Shown: positions 52,033 through 61,222 of the stretch, piece by piece | How the letters are laid out: each line of letters opens with the position of its first letter | Position numbering within the stretch: the first letter of the stretch is position 1 | Assembly: GCF_007859315.1 (NCBI RefSeq) | Contig: NZ_VOHA01000002.1 | Coordinates: 372,001-436,000, forward strand | Length of the DNA stretch: 64,000 nt | Source of the DNA: Reyranella sp. CPCC 100927 | GTDB taxonomy: Bacteria; Pseudomonadota; Alphaproteobacteria; Reyranellales; Reyranellaceae | Reading direction: 5' to 3' | The notes under the pieces: model-generated | The model's database searches: none | Told to the model about the DNA's origin: nothing | Seen by the model: the letters and a program-made list of their open reading frames with translations, nothing else | Program-made: the position numbers and the translations under genes

Positions 52033-53508
52033 ATGACGTTGGCAATGAGCTGGGACGAGTGGGCGCAACACGATGCGGTGGGGCTTGCCGCGCGCGTGCG
52101 CCAGGGCGAGGTGACGGCGGTCGAGCTCGCCACCCAGGCAGCCGCCGCCATCGCGGCGACCAACCCGGCGCTCAGCGCGGTCATCGAGGTGTTCGACGAT
52201 GTCGTCGCCGATCCCCTGAAGGATGGCATGAATCCGCAGGGCACCTTCGCCGGCGTGCCCTACCTGATGAAGGATCTCGGCCCGACGCTCAAAGGCCGGC
52301 TGCAGGAGATGGGCTCGCTGCTGATGCGCGGCAATCGCGCGACGGCGGACAGCTTCCTGACCACGCGCATCCGACAGGCTGGCCTCAACATCATGGGGCG
52401 CACCACGACGCCGGAATTCGGCTGCTGCAGCTCGGCCGAGAATCCGGCCGTCTACATCACGCGCAATCCGTGGGACACGGACTACACCACCTGCGGCTCC
52501 TCGGCCGGCACAGGTGCCATGGTGGCGGCGGGTGCCTTGCCGATCTCGCACGGCAGCGACGGCGGCGGCTCGATCCGAATCCCGGCCGGCGTGAACGGCG
52601 TCATCGGGCTGAAACCGTCGCGTGGCGTGTTCTCGATCGCGCCGGCGGCATCCGATCTCACCGGTCTCGTCTCGACCCAGGGCTGCCATACGCGCAGCGT
52701 GCGTGACACAGCGGCGTTCTTCGACAGCTGCCGCGGCGGCGCGCCCGGCGAATTCATGCCCTACTGGACGCCGGCAGAGCCCTATCTCGATCTGATCCAG
52801 CGCGACCCGGCGCCGCTGCGCATCGCGATGTCGCATGAATGGGGCGACTATCGCGCCACGCCGCATATCGCGGCCGAGCTGGCGCGCGTGGGCCATTTCC
52901 TGGAAGGCCTCGGGCATCGCGTCGACTGGGCCCTGCCCGCCATCGACCTGCGTGCCGCCTATGCCGCGCAGACGACGTGCTACATCAGCAACTTCGCGCA
53001 GACGATTTCCAACCTCATCGCCCCGCTGGGCCTGGAGCGGCCGCCGGTTGACCGCGTCGAACCAGTGAACATCCGGATCTGGGAGGCTGGTCGCGGCACC
53101 TCCTTCACCGAGCGGGCGCGCATGCAGACGGTGTTCAACACCACCGCCCGCGGCTTCGGCGCCTTCTTCGAGGACTGGGACATCATCCTGACGCCGATCA
53201 CGGCGCTGCCGACACCGAAGATCGGCACGACGGAGTTCCTGACGATCAGCGACAACCCCTCGGTGCTCGACTGGTTCGGCAATCTCTGGCGCTTCTTCGC
53301 CTATACGCCGCTCGCCAATCTCTGCGGCATCCCCGGCATCTCCCTGCCGCTGGCGACGCACGAGAACGGCCTGCCGCTGGGCATCCAGGCCCAGGCGCGC
53401 CAAGCCAACGACGGCCTGCTGCTGCAGCTCGCCGCCCAGATCGAGCGCGCGCTCGGCGGCCAGTGGAATGCCGGCAAGGTACCTGCGGTGCATGTCGGGC
53501 GTGCTTGA
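52033..53508 (+). CDS. Amidase (amidase signature family)
   Basis: 491 residues from the ATG at 52033 with GGAG upstream. The Ser-cisSer-Lys triad is K80 (PYLMKDLG), S156 (TTCGSSAGTGAM) and S180 (GSDGGGSIRIPAG), with the usual spacing. The family hydrolyses amides such as aryl or fatty-acid amides, or acts in nylon-oligomer or indoleacetamide breakdown. Middle residues do not tell the substrate. It is the first gene before the stressosome operon, 180 bases upstream, and probably independent. Confidence 0.93.
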   Translation: MTLAMSWDEWAQHDAVGLAARVRQGEVTAVELATQAAAAIAATNPALSAVIEVFDDVVADPLKDGMNPQGTFAGVPYLMKDLGPTLKGRLQEMGSLLMRGNRATADSFLTTRIRQAGLNIMGRTTTPEFGCCSSAENPAVYITRNPWDTDYTTCGSSAGTGAMVAAGALPISHGSDGGGSIRIPAGVNGVIGLKPSRGVFSIAPAASDLTGLVSTQGCHTRSVRDTAAFFDSCRGGAPGEFMPYWTPAEPYLDLIQRDPAPLRIAMSHEWGDYRATPHIAAELARVGHFLEGLGHRVDWALPAIDLRAAYAAQTTCYISNFAQTISNLIAPLGLERPPVDRVEPVNIRIWEAGRGTSFTERARMQTVFNTTARGFGAFFEDWDIILTPITALPTPKIGTTEFLTISDNPSVLDWFGNLWRFFAYTPLANLCGIPGISLPLATHENGLPLGIQAQARQANDGLLLQLAAQIERALGGQWNAGKVPAVHVGRA

Positions 53509-53688
53509 CGCGCGGCAGTATCCCGTGACGTTGCAGATGGGCCATGCCGTCTGCAAACCATTGCCCCCGTGCCGGTGACCCGTGCTAGGTTGCCGCCGTC
53601 GGTAATCAAACAGTCGGACTCCTGACATCGTGTCTCGAGGAGCATGTGCCGCTTCCAGCCTAGGCTGAGGAGCGGCAAGGGGTATGCC

Positions 53689-54591
53689 ATGGCCAGCAAG
53701 AGCGAAAAGTCTCGTCTTTCGGACATCATCGGAACGCACGAAGCCGACATTCTCGCTGAATGGCTGCGCCTTCTCCTGGCCTCCGGTGGCGATACACGCA
53801 TTTCGCGCGGCCAACTTGAAAGCCAGTGCCGCGAGTTTCTCGCTGCCCTGCGCGAGGCCACCTCGGCCGGCAATATTGCCGATACGATGACTCCTGGCTT
53901 CGAGCGGCTGCGCACGATGCTGGGTGACATCTCGCGGTCACGCGCCACCCAGGGTTTCTCGCCGGCCGAAACCGCGACCTTCATCTTCTCCCTCAAGGAG
54001 CCGCTGTTCGCGCGCATCCGCGCTACGCACGGCAAGGACGGCGAAGCGATCGCCGACGATACCTGGACGCTCAGCCAGCTGATCGACCGCCTCGGGCTGC
54101 ATACGATGGATGTCTACCAGCGCAGCCGGGAGGAGGTCATCGCCCGCCAGCACGAGGAAATCGCCGAGTTGTCGACGCCGGTGGTCAAGCTGTGGGACGG
54201 CATCCTGGCACTGCCGCTGATCGGCACCTTGGATAGCGCCCGCACCCAGGTCGTGATGGAAAACCTGCTGCAGAGCATCGTCGACCATAGCGCCGAGATC
54301 GCGATCATCGACATCACGGGTGTCCCGACGGTCGATACCGTGGTGGCTCAGCATCTGCTCAAGACGGTCGCGGCAGCGCGTCTGATGGGCGCCGACTGTA
54401 TCGTCAGCGGCATCCGCCCCCAGATCGCCCAGACCATGGTGCATCTGGGCGTCGAGCTGACCGTCGTGTCCAAGGCCAACCTGGCCGATGCGTTCGCGGT
54501 GGCGTTGAGCCGCACCGGACGCTTCGTCGCCAAGTCCAAGGCCCCCACCAGTACCGGAACCATGACGGCGCGACGGCCGGCGACCCTCTGA
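53689..54591 (+). CDS. rsbR: RsbR-like stressosome protein
   Basis: 300 residues from the ATG at 53689 (AAGGGG upstream). The N-terminal 150 residues form an RsbR_N-like globin-type helical sensor (HEADILAEWLRLLLASGG). The C-terminal STAS domain (about 170-285) carries both regulatory Thr contexts known in RsbR: IIDITGVPTVDTVVAQHLLK and GIRPQIAQTMVHLGVEL. In the known stressosome, RsbR and RsbS form a large complex that holds RsbT until stress. The rsbS start is 13 bases after this stop. It is first in a six-gene unit ending in two hybrid kinases. Confidence 0.92.
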   Translation: MASKSEKSRLSDIIGTHEADILAEWLRLLLASGGDTRISRGQLESQCREFLAALREATSAGNIADTMTPGFERLRTMLGDISRSRATQGFSPAETATFIFSLKEPLFARIRATHGKDGEAIADDTWTLSQLIDRLGLHTMDVYQRSREEVIARQHEEIAELSTPVVKLWDGILALPLIGTLDSARTQVVMENLLQSIVDHSAEIAIIDITGVPTVDTVVAQHLLKTVAAARLMGADCIVSGIRPQIAQTMVHLGVELTVVSKANLADAFAVALSRTGRFVAKSKAPTSTGTMTARRPATL

Positions 54592-54604
54592 CCGGACCCG
54601 TCCC

Positions 54605-54997
54605 ATGGACCGCATCCCCATCCTGAAGATCGGCGACGCCCTGCTGGTGACGATCCAGGTCGACATGCACGACCGCCTGGCCACCGCGCTGGAGGAGGAC
54701 CTGACGTCCAAGATTGTCGCCGTCGGCGCGCGCGGCGTGCTGATCGACATATCGGCCCTGGAAATCGTCGACAGTTTCATGGGCCGCACGCTGGCCAACA
54801 TCGCCAGCGTCTCGCGCATGCTGGATGCCGAGACCGTCGTCGTCGGCATGCGGCCAGCCGTGGCCATCACGCTGGTGGAGCTGGGGCTGGAACTGCCGGG
54901 CGTGAAGACCGCCCTCAACGCCGAGCGCGGCATGGCCCTGATCCAGCACCGCACTGCCGATGAAAGCGAGCAGGCCGAAGCCGACGACGATGCCTGA
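54605..54997 (+). CDS. rsbS: RsbS-like STAS protein
   Basis: 130 residues, a single STAS domain. The conserved DISALEIVDSFMGRTLANIA includes the Ser phosphorylated by RsbT in known systems. VVVGMRPAVAITLVELGLEL follows as in RsbS. The C-terminal tail is acidic and overlaps the rsbT start. It is the core antagonist of the stressosome that sequesters RsbT. Confidence 0.94.
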   Translation: MDRIPILKIGDALLVTIQVDMHDRLATALEEDLTSKIVAVGARGVLIDISALEIVDSFMGRTLANIASVSRMLDAETVVVGMRPAVAITLVELGLELPGVKTALNAERGMALIQHRTADESEQAEADDDA

Positions 54998-55379
54998 CAA
55001 GCTTCCCATCCGCGCCGGAGACGATGTCGTACGCGTGCGCCAGCAGGTTCGGGCACGCGCCGTCGAGATCGGCTTCAGCCTCGTGGACCAGACCAAGATC
55101 ATCACCGCGGCCAGCGAGCTGGCCCGCAATACGCTGGACTACGGTGGCGGCGGCGAGGCGACGATCGACGTCCTGGCGGTGCCGAAGCCGGGCCTGCGTA
55201 TCACATTCGAGGACCAGGGGCCGGGAATTCCCGACGTCGATACCGCGCTGAAGGATGGATTTACGACCGGCAACGGCCTTGGCCTGGGGCTGGGCGGTGC
55301 GCGGCGACTGGTCAACGATTTTGCCATTACATCCAAGCTGGGACAGGGAACTCAGGTCATCATCACGCGTTGGAAATGA
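54990..55379 (+). CDS. rsbT: RsbT-like serine kinase/ATPase
   Basis: 129 residues from the ATG at 54990, overlapping rsbS by 8 bases; an in-frame ATG at 54960 would be inside rsbS. A GHKL ATPase of anti-sigma/switch type: AASELARNTLDYGGGG (N box), FEDQGPGIPD (G1) and NGLGLGLGGARRLVND (G2). RsbT phosphorylates RsbR/RsbS and, once released, activates a downstream phosphatase. The following gene supplies a fused phosphatase domain, a plausible target. Confidence 0.94.
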   Translation: MPDKLPIRAGDDVVRVRQQVRARAVEIGFSLVDQTKIITAASELARNTLDYGGGGEATIDVLAVPKPGLRITFEDQGPGIPDVDTALKDGFTTGNGLGLGLGGARRLVNDFAITSKLGQGTQVIITRWK

Positions 55380-55386
55380 CCGACCC

Positions 55387-56400
55387 ATGATGACCGTTTG
55401 TATGCCTGTGACGGAAGCCAGCCAGATCGCCGCCGCCCGGCGCGGCGCCGTGGCCCTTGCGCAGGCTGGGGGGCTGGGCGAAACGGATGCCGGCCGCGTT
55501 GCGCTGGTCGCCAGTGAGCTGGCAACCAACCTCGTCCGCCATGGCGGCGGCGGAAACCTGCTGGCCCGACTGGTTGAACCGGAGGCCGAGCCTGCCGGCA
55601 TCGAACTGATGGCGCTCGACCAGGGGCCCGGGATAGCCGACGTCCAGGCCTGCCTGCGCGACGGTTTCTCCACCGGCGGCACCAACGGTACAGGGCTCGG
55701 GGCGATCCGCCGGCAGGCGGACGCGTTCGACATCTTTTCGCTGCCCGGCAAAGGGGCCGGCGTGCTGGCGTGTCTCAGGGCACGACGCGGCGTGGCGCCT
55801 CAGCCCGGCCCGGCATCGCGTCAGGGCTGCGTCTCGGTGCCCAAGTCCGGCGAAAATGTCTGCGGTGACGCCTGGGCAGTCTCGCAGACGGAAGGCCCGC
55901 TGACGGCGATGGTCGTCGACGGCCTTGGCCACGGCACATTTGCTGCCGAAGCGGCCCACCATGCCGTGCGGGTCTTCCGGCAGCGGCCGTTCGAAGCACC
56001 GCGGCCGCTGCTGCAGGCCATTCATGCCGCCCTGCGCCCGACGCGCGGCGCTGCTGCTGCCGTCGCGTTTGTCGACACCGAGCAATCCCGGGTCGTTTTC
56101 GCCGGCATCGGCAATATCGCCGCCACACTGATCGCCAACGGCCAGTCGCGTCGCCTGGTATCGCTCAACGGTATCGTGGGCCACACGGCGCAGCGTATCC
56201 AGGAATTCACCTACCCCTTCTCCGGCGGCCAAGCCTTGTTGATCCTGCATTCCGACGGCCTGGCGACAAGCTGGACCCTGGACCAGTATCCAGGCTTGGC
56301 CAGCCGGCACCCGAGCCTGATCGCGGGCGTGCTGTTCCGCGACTTCGGACGCGGCGGTCGCGATGATGCGACTGTTCTGGTGATCCGGAGCGCGGCGTGA
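55387..56400 (+). CDS. RsbT-like ATPase fused to SpoIIE/RsbX-type PP2C phosphatase
   Basis: 337 residues from the ATG at 55387, 8 bases after rsbT. Residues 1-135 form a second GHKL ATPase (ASELATNLVRHGGGG, then ALDQGPGIAD, then NGTGLGAIRRQAD). Residues 150-335 form a PP2C-like phosphatase: GENVCGDAWAVSQTEGP with a metal Asp, MVVDGLGHGTFAAEAA with a second, GGRDDATVLVIR at the end. This is the RsbX-like feedback phosphatase of RsbRSTX modules, fused here to a kinase-like module. It could reset RsbR/RsbS. The stop overlaps the next start (GTGA). Confidence 0.9.
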   Translation: MMTVCMPVTEASQIAAARRGAVALAQAGGLGETDAGRVALVASELATNLVRHGGGGNLLARLVEPEAEPAGIELMALDQGPGIADVQACLRDGFSTGGTNGTGLGAIRRQADAFDIFSLPGKGAGVLACLRARRGVAPQPGPASRQGCVSVPKSGENVCGDAWAVSQTEGPLTAMVVDGLGHGTFAAEAAHHAVRVFRQRPFEAPRPLLQAIHAALRPTRGAAAAVAFVDTEQSRVVFAGIGNIAATLIANGQSRRLVSLNGIVGHTAQRIQEFTYPFSGGQALLILHSDGLATSWTLDQYPGLASRHPSLIAGVLFRDFGRGGRDDATVLVIRSAA

Positions 56401-58169
56401 CGAACTGGCCCCTGCTCACGCTTTCGGTCACGACCGAGGAGGACGTCGTGCGCGCGCGCCAGCGCGCGCGACAGCTGGCTGGGCTGCTGGGCTTCGAGGC
56501 CCAGGACCAGACGCGGATCGCGACCGCGGTCTCGGAGATTGCCCGCAACACCGTTACCTACGGTCGCGGCGGGCGCGCCGAGTTCATGCTGCAGGGCAAG
56601 CACCCGGCGCAGACGCTGATGATCCGCTTCAGCGACCGCGGTCCCGGCATCACCGAGCTCGAGCGGGTCCTGGACGGCAGCTACGTATCGACAACCGGCA
56701 TGGGCGTCGGCATCGCCGGGACGCGCCGCTTGATGGACGCCTTCAACATCCAGGCCGCACCGGGCGGCGGCACCGTTGTGGAAATCGGAAAGAACCTGAC
56801 CACGAAGAAGGCGCCGACGCGCGCCAGACTGGCCGACGTCGCCGCCATGCTGGCACAGCCCGGCGCCATCAGCCCGTTGTCCGAACTCGAGGCCCAGAAT
56901 CGAGAGCTGCTGAACAGCCTGTCGGAACTGAAAAGCCGCCAGGAGGAAGTCGGCCACCTCAGCACCGAGCTGGACGATACCAACCGCGGTGTCATGGCCT
57001 TGTATGCCGAACTCGACCAGCGTGCCGAAGCGTTGCGTCAGGCCAGCGAGGTGAAGACCCGGTTCCTCTCCAACATGAGCCACGAGTTCCGGACCCCGCT
57101 GAACTCGATCCTGGCCCTGTCCCGCCTTTTGCTGGACCGCACCGACGGTGATCTGTCAGCCGAACAGGAGAAGCAGGTTCTCTACATCCGGAAATCGGCC
57201 GAGACGCTGACCGGCATGATCAACGACCTGCTGGACATCGCCAAGGTCGAGGCCGGCAAGGTCGACGTCCAGATCGGTGAATTCACGGTCGGCGAGCTGT
57301 TCGGCGCCCTGCGCGGCGTGATGCGGCCGCTGCTTCATGGCGAAACAGTCGAACTGTTGTTCCAGGAGCGCGGTGTCATTCCGGCCCTGCACTCGGACGA
57401 AGGCAAGATCTCGCAGATCCTGCGTAACCTGATATCCAACGCACTCAAGTTCACCGAGCGCGGCGAGGTTCGCGTGACGGCCGAACTTCATGAGCCCGAC
57501 CTGATCGTGTTCGATGTCGCCGACACGGGGATCGGTATCGAGGCCCAGGACCTCGGGCGCATTTTCGACGAGTTCTCGCAGGTCAGAAGCTCGCTGCAAT
57601 CGCGGGCCAAGGGCTCCGGCCTGGGCCTGCCGCTGTCGCGCAAGCTGGCCGAACTGCTGGGCGGCCGCCTCAATGTCCAAAGCACGCCGGGACAGGGGTC
57701 GGTGTTCAGTCTTGCCCTCCCGGCCGACATGAGGACCGTGCAGGACCCGGTGGCACCATCGGTCATCGCGGAACGGAACAGCGCCGCCCGCCGCGTCCTG
57801 ATCATCGACGACGAGGAAGCGTCGCGCTATGTGCTGCGGCAATTCCTGGCGGGGGACAGTCGAATGGAACTGACGGAGGTCGAGTCGGGGACCGAGGGAT
57901 TGCGCCGCGCCCAGCAGGACAAGCCCGACCTGGTCCTGCTCGATCTGAAGCTGCCGGGCCTGGATGGTTTCGAGATATTCCGGACGCTGCGCGGCGATCC
58001 GGCGACACGGCACATCCCGATCGTCGTGGTAACCTCCTCCCTGCTGACGGATGAGGACCAGCACGCGTTGGCCGGCGCCGCCGGCATCCTCTCCAAGGCG
58101 ACATTGTCGCGACCGCTGTTGTCGGCAGTGCTGGCCGACGTATGGACGCAGATCGGAGCCGCCGGATGA
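56397..58169 (+). CDS. Hybrid histidine kinase with N-terminal RsbT-like ATPase and C-terminal receiver
   Basis: 590 residues from GTG 56397, overlapping the phosphatase gene. Residues 1-135 resemble RsbT (AVSEIARNTVTYGRGG, FSDRGPGITE, TTGMGVGIAGTRRLMD). A coiled coil (about 160-220) leads to HisKA (FLSNMSHEFRTPLNSILALS), HATPase (LRNLISNALKFTERGE; FDVADTGIGIE; GSGLGLPLSRKLAELLGG) and a receiver (VLIIDDEEASRYVL; LVLLDLKLPGLDG). It has no membrane segment. Putting an RsbT-like module on a histidine kinase would let the stressosome start a phosphorelay directly. The stop overlaps the next gene (ATGA). Confidence 0.92.
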   Translation: MTNWPLLTLSVTTEEDVVRARQRARQLAGLLGFEAQDQTRIATAVSEIARNTVTYGRGGRAEFMLQGKHPAQTLMIRFSDRGPGITELERVLDGSYVSTTGMGVGIAGTRRLMDAFNIQAAPGGGTVVEIGKNLTTKKAPTRARLADVAAMLAQPGAISPLSELEAQNRELLNSLSELKSRQEEVGHLSTELDDTNRGVMALYAELDQRAEALRQASEVKTRFLSNMSHEFRTPLNSILALSRLLLDRTDGDLSAEQEKQVLYIRKSAETLTGMINDLLDIAKVEAGKVDVQIGEFTVGELFGALRGVMRPLLHGETVELLFQERGVIPALHSDEGKISQILRNLISNALKFTERGEVRVTAELHEPDLIVFDVADTGIGIEAQDLGRIFDEFSQVRSSLQSRAKGSGLGLPLSRKLAELLGGRLNVQSTPGQGSVFSLALPADMRTVQDPVAPSVIAERNSAARRVLIIDDEEASRYVLRQFLAGDSRMELTEVESGTEGLRRAQQDKPDLVLLDLKLPGLDGFEIFRTLRGDPATRHIPIVVVTSSLLTDEDQHALAGAAGILSKATLSRPLLSAVLADVWTQIGAAG

Positions 58170-60208
58170 CGACCTCGCTGCCGGCGCTCGTGCTCAATGT
58201 CGACGACAACGAGGTCGGGCGCTACACCAAGACCCGGTCGCTGCAGCGTGCCGAGTTCCGCGTGCTGGAAGCGCGCACCGGCAACGAGGCCCTGCAACTG
58301 GTTCGCTCGCATCGGCCCGACCTGGTCCTGCTCGACGTGAAGCTGCCCGACATCAGCGGGCTTGAAGTGTGCCAGACCATCAAGCGCGAGTTTCCCACGA
58401 TCCTCGTTCTGCAGGTGTCGGCGTCGTTCGTGACACCCGGCGATCGCACGATCGGGCTCGAGAGCGGCGCCGACTCCTATCTGACACAGCCCGTCGAACC
58501 GGAAGAGCTCATCGCGGCGGTACGGGCGCTTCTGCGCATGCGCCGCGCCGAACAGGCAGCCCGCGACATCAACGAGCGCTATCGCGTGATCGTCGACAGC
58601 GCCATTGACTACGCCATCGTCACGACAGACCTTTCCGGCACCGTCACGAACTGGAGCGCCGGTGCCGAGGGGGTCTTCGGCTATCCGTCGGCGGAGATCA
58701 TCGGGCAATCGGCGGCCGCTCTCTTCACGCAGGACGACCAGGTTGCCGGCGTGCCGGCGGCGGAGATGATGGCGGCGATGCGCGAGGGCCGCGCCGCCGA
58801 CGAACGCTGGCAGGTGCGCAAGGGCGGCGCCTTGTTCTGGGCCAGCGGCCAGATGGTACCGCTGCGCGACAGCGTCGGCGGAATCAGCGGCTTCCTCAAG
58901 ATCCTGCGCGACCGGACCGGGGAGAAACAGGAGGAAGAGGCGCTGCGTCTCTTCAACGACGAGCTCGAGCGCGAAGTGGGCGTGCGCACCCGCGAACTGA
59001 CCGAAGCCAATGCCGCGTTGCGCAGCGAGATCGAGCAGCGGGAGAAAGCCCAGGACGCGCTGCGACAGGCGCAGAAAATGGAAGCCGTGGGCCAGCTTAC
59101 CGGCGGCATCGCGCACGATTTCAACAACCTGCTGACCGTCGTGATCGGCGGCGCCGACGCCTTGCAGCGCCGGCTGGCGGCCGGGCAGCCGGATCTGCAG
59201 CGTCGCGCCAACATGATCCTCGAGGCGGCTCGCCGGGCAGCCGCCTTGACCCACCGCTTGCTGGCGTTCTCGCGCCAGCAACCGCTGGATCCCAAACCGA
59301 CGGATGTCGCGGGATTGATCGGGGGAATGCTGGACCTCCTGCGTCGCACCTTGGGCGAGAAGATCGAGATCGCCGTCGTTGCCGACGACAGCCCATGGCC
59401 GGTTTCGGTCGATCGCAACCAGCTCGAAAACGCCTTGCTCAACCTGGCGGTGAACGCTCGCGATGCCATGCCTGCCGGCGGCAAGCTCACCATCGCGACC
59501 AGGAACGCCGCATCCGGCGTCGCCATGCCGGGACGCCCGCCGGAGACAGCCAGCGAAGACCACGTCATGCTGGCGGTGACGGACAACGGCATCGGTATGC
59601 CCAAGGACGTTGTCGACAAGGCGTTCGACCCGTTCTTCACCACCAAGGGTATCGGCAAGGGCACCGGGCTGGGGCTATCGCAAGTTTACGGCTTCGTGAA
59701 ACAGTCCGGCGGCCACATCAACATCGACAGTGAACCCGGTCGGGGCACCACGATCGGCATTTATCTGCCACGTCTGACAAACAGCGACGTCATATCCGAA
59801 CCATCGCCGCGACCGGAAGCACGCGCTTCAAGTGCGACGCACGCCGTCACAATCCTGGTCGTGGAGGATGAGGACGTCGTGCGCACTTTCAGCACCGAGA
59901 CGCTGCGCGATCTGGGGTTCACCGTCCTCGAGGCGCCGGATGCCGCCACTGCGCTGAACATCATTCAGCATCACCCCGAGGTCAAAGTCATGTTCGCCGA
60001 CATCGGCCTGCCCAGCGGCATGAATGGCCGCGCTTTGGCTGAAGAGGCCGTCCGCCAGCGGCCTGATCTGAAGATCCTGCTGACCACCGGCTATACGCAA
60101 AACAGCATCGTCTCCCAGGGACGCCTCGATACCGGCGTCCATCTGCTGGCCAAGCCCTTCACCTTCGAGACTTTGGGCGCCAAGATGAAGGACGTCCTTG
60201 AGGGATGA
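58166..60208 (+). CDS. Receiver-PAS-histidine kinase-receiver hybrid
   Basis: 680 residues from the ATG at 58166, overlapping the previous stop by four bases; an in-frame start 24 bases earlier is less likely. Receiver 1 (LVLNVDDNEVGRYTKTRS; LVLLDVKLPDISGLEV), PAS (RVIVDSAIDYAIVTTDLSG), coiled coil, HisKA (LTGGIAHDFNNLLTVVIGGA), HATPase (NALLNLAVNARDAMPAGGKL; GTGLGLSQVYGFVKQSGGHI), and receiver 2 (ILVVEDEDVVRTFS; VMFADIGLPSGMNG). This is the last gene of the stressosome operon. It has no DNA-binding output, so phosphate must pass to another protein, such as an orphan receiver. Confidence 0.93.
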   Translation: MTTSLPALVLNVDDNEVGRYTKTRSLQRAEFRVLEARTGNEALQLVRSHRPDLVLLDVKLPDISGLEVCQTIKREFPTILVLQVSASFVTPGDRTIGLESGADSYLTQPVEPEELIAAVRALLRMRRAEQAARDINERYRVIVDSAIDYAIVTTDLSGTVTNWSAGAEGVFGYPSAEIIGQSAAALFTQDDQVAGVPAAEMMAAMREGRAADERWQVRKGGALFWASGQMVPLRDSVGGISGFLKILRDRTGEKQEEEALRLFNDELEREVGVRTRELTEANAALRSEIEQREKAQDALRQAQKMEAVGQLTGGIAHDFNNLLTVVIGGADALQRRLAAGQPDLQRRANMILEAARRAAALTHRLLAFSRQQPLDPKPTDVAGLIGGMLDLLRRTLGEKIEIAVVADDSPWPVSVDRNQLENALLNLAVNARDAMPAGGKLTIATRNAASGVAMPGRPPETASEDHVMLAVTDNGIGMPKDVVDKAFDPFFTTKGIGKGTGLGLSQVYGFVKQSGGHINIDSEPGRGTTIGIYLPRLTNSDVISEPSPRPEARASSATHAVTILVVEDEDVVRTFSTETLRDLGFTVLEAPDAATALNIIQHHPEVKVMFADIGLPSGMNGRALAEEAVRQRPDLKILLTTGYTQNSIVSQGRLDTGVHLLAKPFTFETLGAKMKDVLEG

Positions 60209-60244
60209 TGCTCAGCGCCGCGACGACGCGGCGACAGAACCGCC

Positions 60245-60535
60245 TCACAGACGCTTCAGCGCCTCGAGCGTGCGCTGCAGATCCTGTTCGACGATCTCCA
60301 GCGAGATCACGGCCTCGCTGTCGTCGGCGCCCAGTTCCATGGTGACCGAGAGGTCGGCGGTGCGGGCCAGGTCACGCACCGCGGATTGGGCGAGGCGGAC
60401 CTGCTTGAGCGCCAGCGAGACCGACGCGGCATCCCAGGCCGCGCTGCGTTCGAGGTGTTCGGCGCCGCCGTGCCGGTCGGCGTAACGGTCGCGGACACGG
60501 TCGGCGAGATCGGCCGGAGAAAGATGGTTAAGCAT
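60245..60535 (-). CDS. small hypothetical protein
   Basis: 96 residues from the ATG at 60535; the in-frame extension to 60574 is Arg-rich and unlikely. Mostly helical: LSPADLADRVRDRYADRHGG, then an Ala-rich helix (AASVSLALKQVRLAQSAVRD), then EAVISLEIVEQDLQRTLEAL. No membrane or export signal, no recognised domain. Convergent with the stressosome operon, 37 bases apart. Confidence 0.55.
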   Translation of the reverse strand: MLNHLSPADLADRVRDRYADRHGGAEHLERSAAWDAASVSLALKQVRLAQSAVRDLARTADLSVTMELGADDSEAVISLEIVEQDLQRTLEALKRL

Positions 60536-60742
60536 GGTTCGGCAACGTCTCCGTCGGGGGACTCGTTGCGCCAAGCCGAGGGTTCAAGCGCGCCATCAAG
60601 CCCTGGTGGGAAAGGCCCTTTTTGTTCTCCCAGAACTACGCAACCACGCAAACCATACCAGGCCATTGCTACAAGGACGTTCTACGCACCGCCGTACCGA
60701 CAGGCGCCGGCAAAGATTCCCGGCGCGCCGCGCGCATCATCA

Positions 60743-61132
60743 TCACGTCTTCAGCGCCTGGTGCGCCGCGGCCGCGCGCACCAGAGCCTGGAAGGCCGAT
60801 GCATTCAACGAGTCGTCCGGGCCGATGTCGATGGCGCGGCTCGCCTTGGCATCGAGCCCGGCATTGAAAAGCCCGTGCGGGTCCTTCAGTGCGGCACCGG
60901 CAAAGAAATTCACCTTCACGTGGTCCTTGAAGGCGCCGATGGCAACCACGTTGCCGCCGCGGGTCCATACCGGCGTGCCCCATTTCCAATCCTCCGCCAG
61001 ATCGGGCGCCGCGCTACCGATGAGCTGGCGCAGGTTGGCAAGAACGGGGCCGCGCCAATCCTTCAGATCGGCGATGAAACGCGTAATCGCGGCTGATGGC
61101 GAAGCCTTCTGGCTGGCCGACGGTTTTTTCAT
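60743..61132 (-). CDS. DUF1801-family protein
   Basis: 129 residues from the ATG at 61132, with GGAAGG upstream. The family pattern is a helical start (ITRFIADLKDWRGPVLANLR), then DLAEDWKWGTPVWTRGGNVV, AIGAFKDHVKVNFFAGAALK and a final helix after RAIDIGPDDSLNASAFQALV. DUF1801/YdhG-like proteins are small cytoplasmic proteins, some linked to iron or frataxin-like folds, with no firm role. The basic N-terminal 15 residues are low complexity. Confidence 0.88.
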   Translation of the reverse strand: MKKPSASQKASPSAAITRFIADLKDWRGPVLANLRQLIGSAAPDLAEDWKWGTPVWTRGGNVVAIGAFKDHVKVNFFAGAALKDPHGLFNAGLDAKASRAIDIGPDDSLNASAFQALVRAAAAHQALKT

Positions 61133-61222
61133 GATGACCTTCCTGGAACGCTGCATTCGCTCCAAGGACGTTCGGCCTGCCGATCTCCCGACAGCTTTAT
61201 CGAATTGGCCTGTCGTGTTGGT

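Noticed and set aside
51763-53814. 683-codon minus-strand frame across the amidase
   Set aside because: The plus-strand amidase has the full catalytic triad. The antisense translation is Arg/Ala-rich without motifs.
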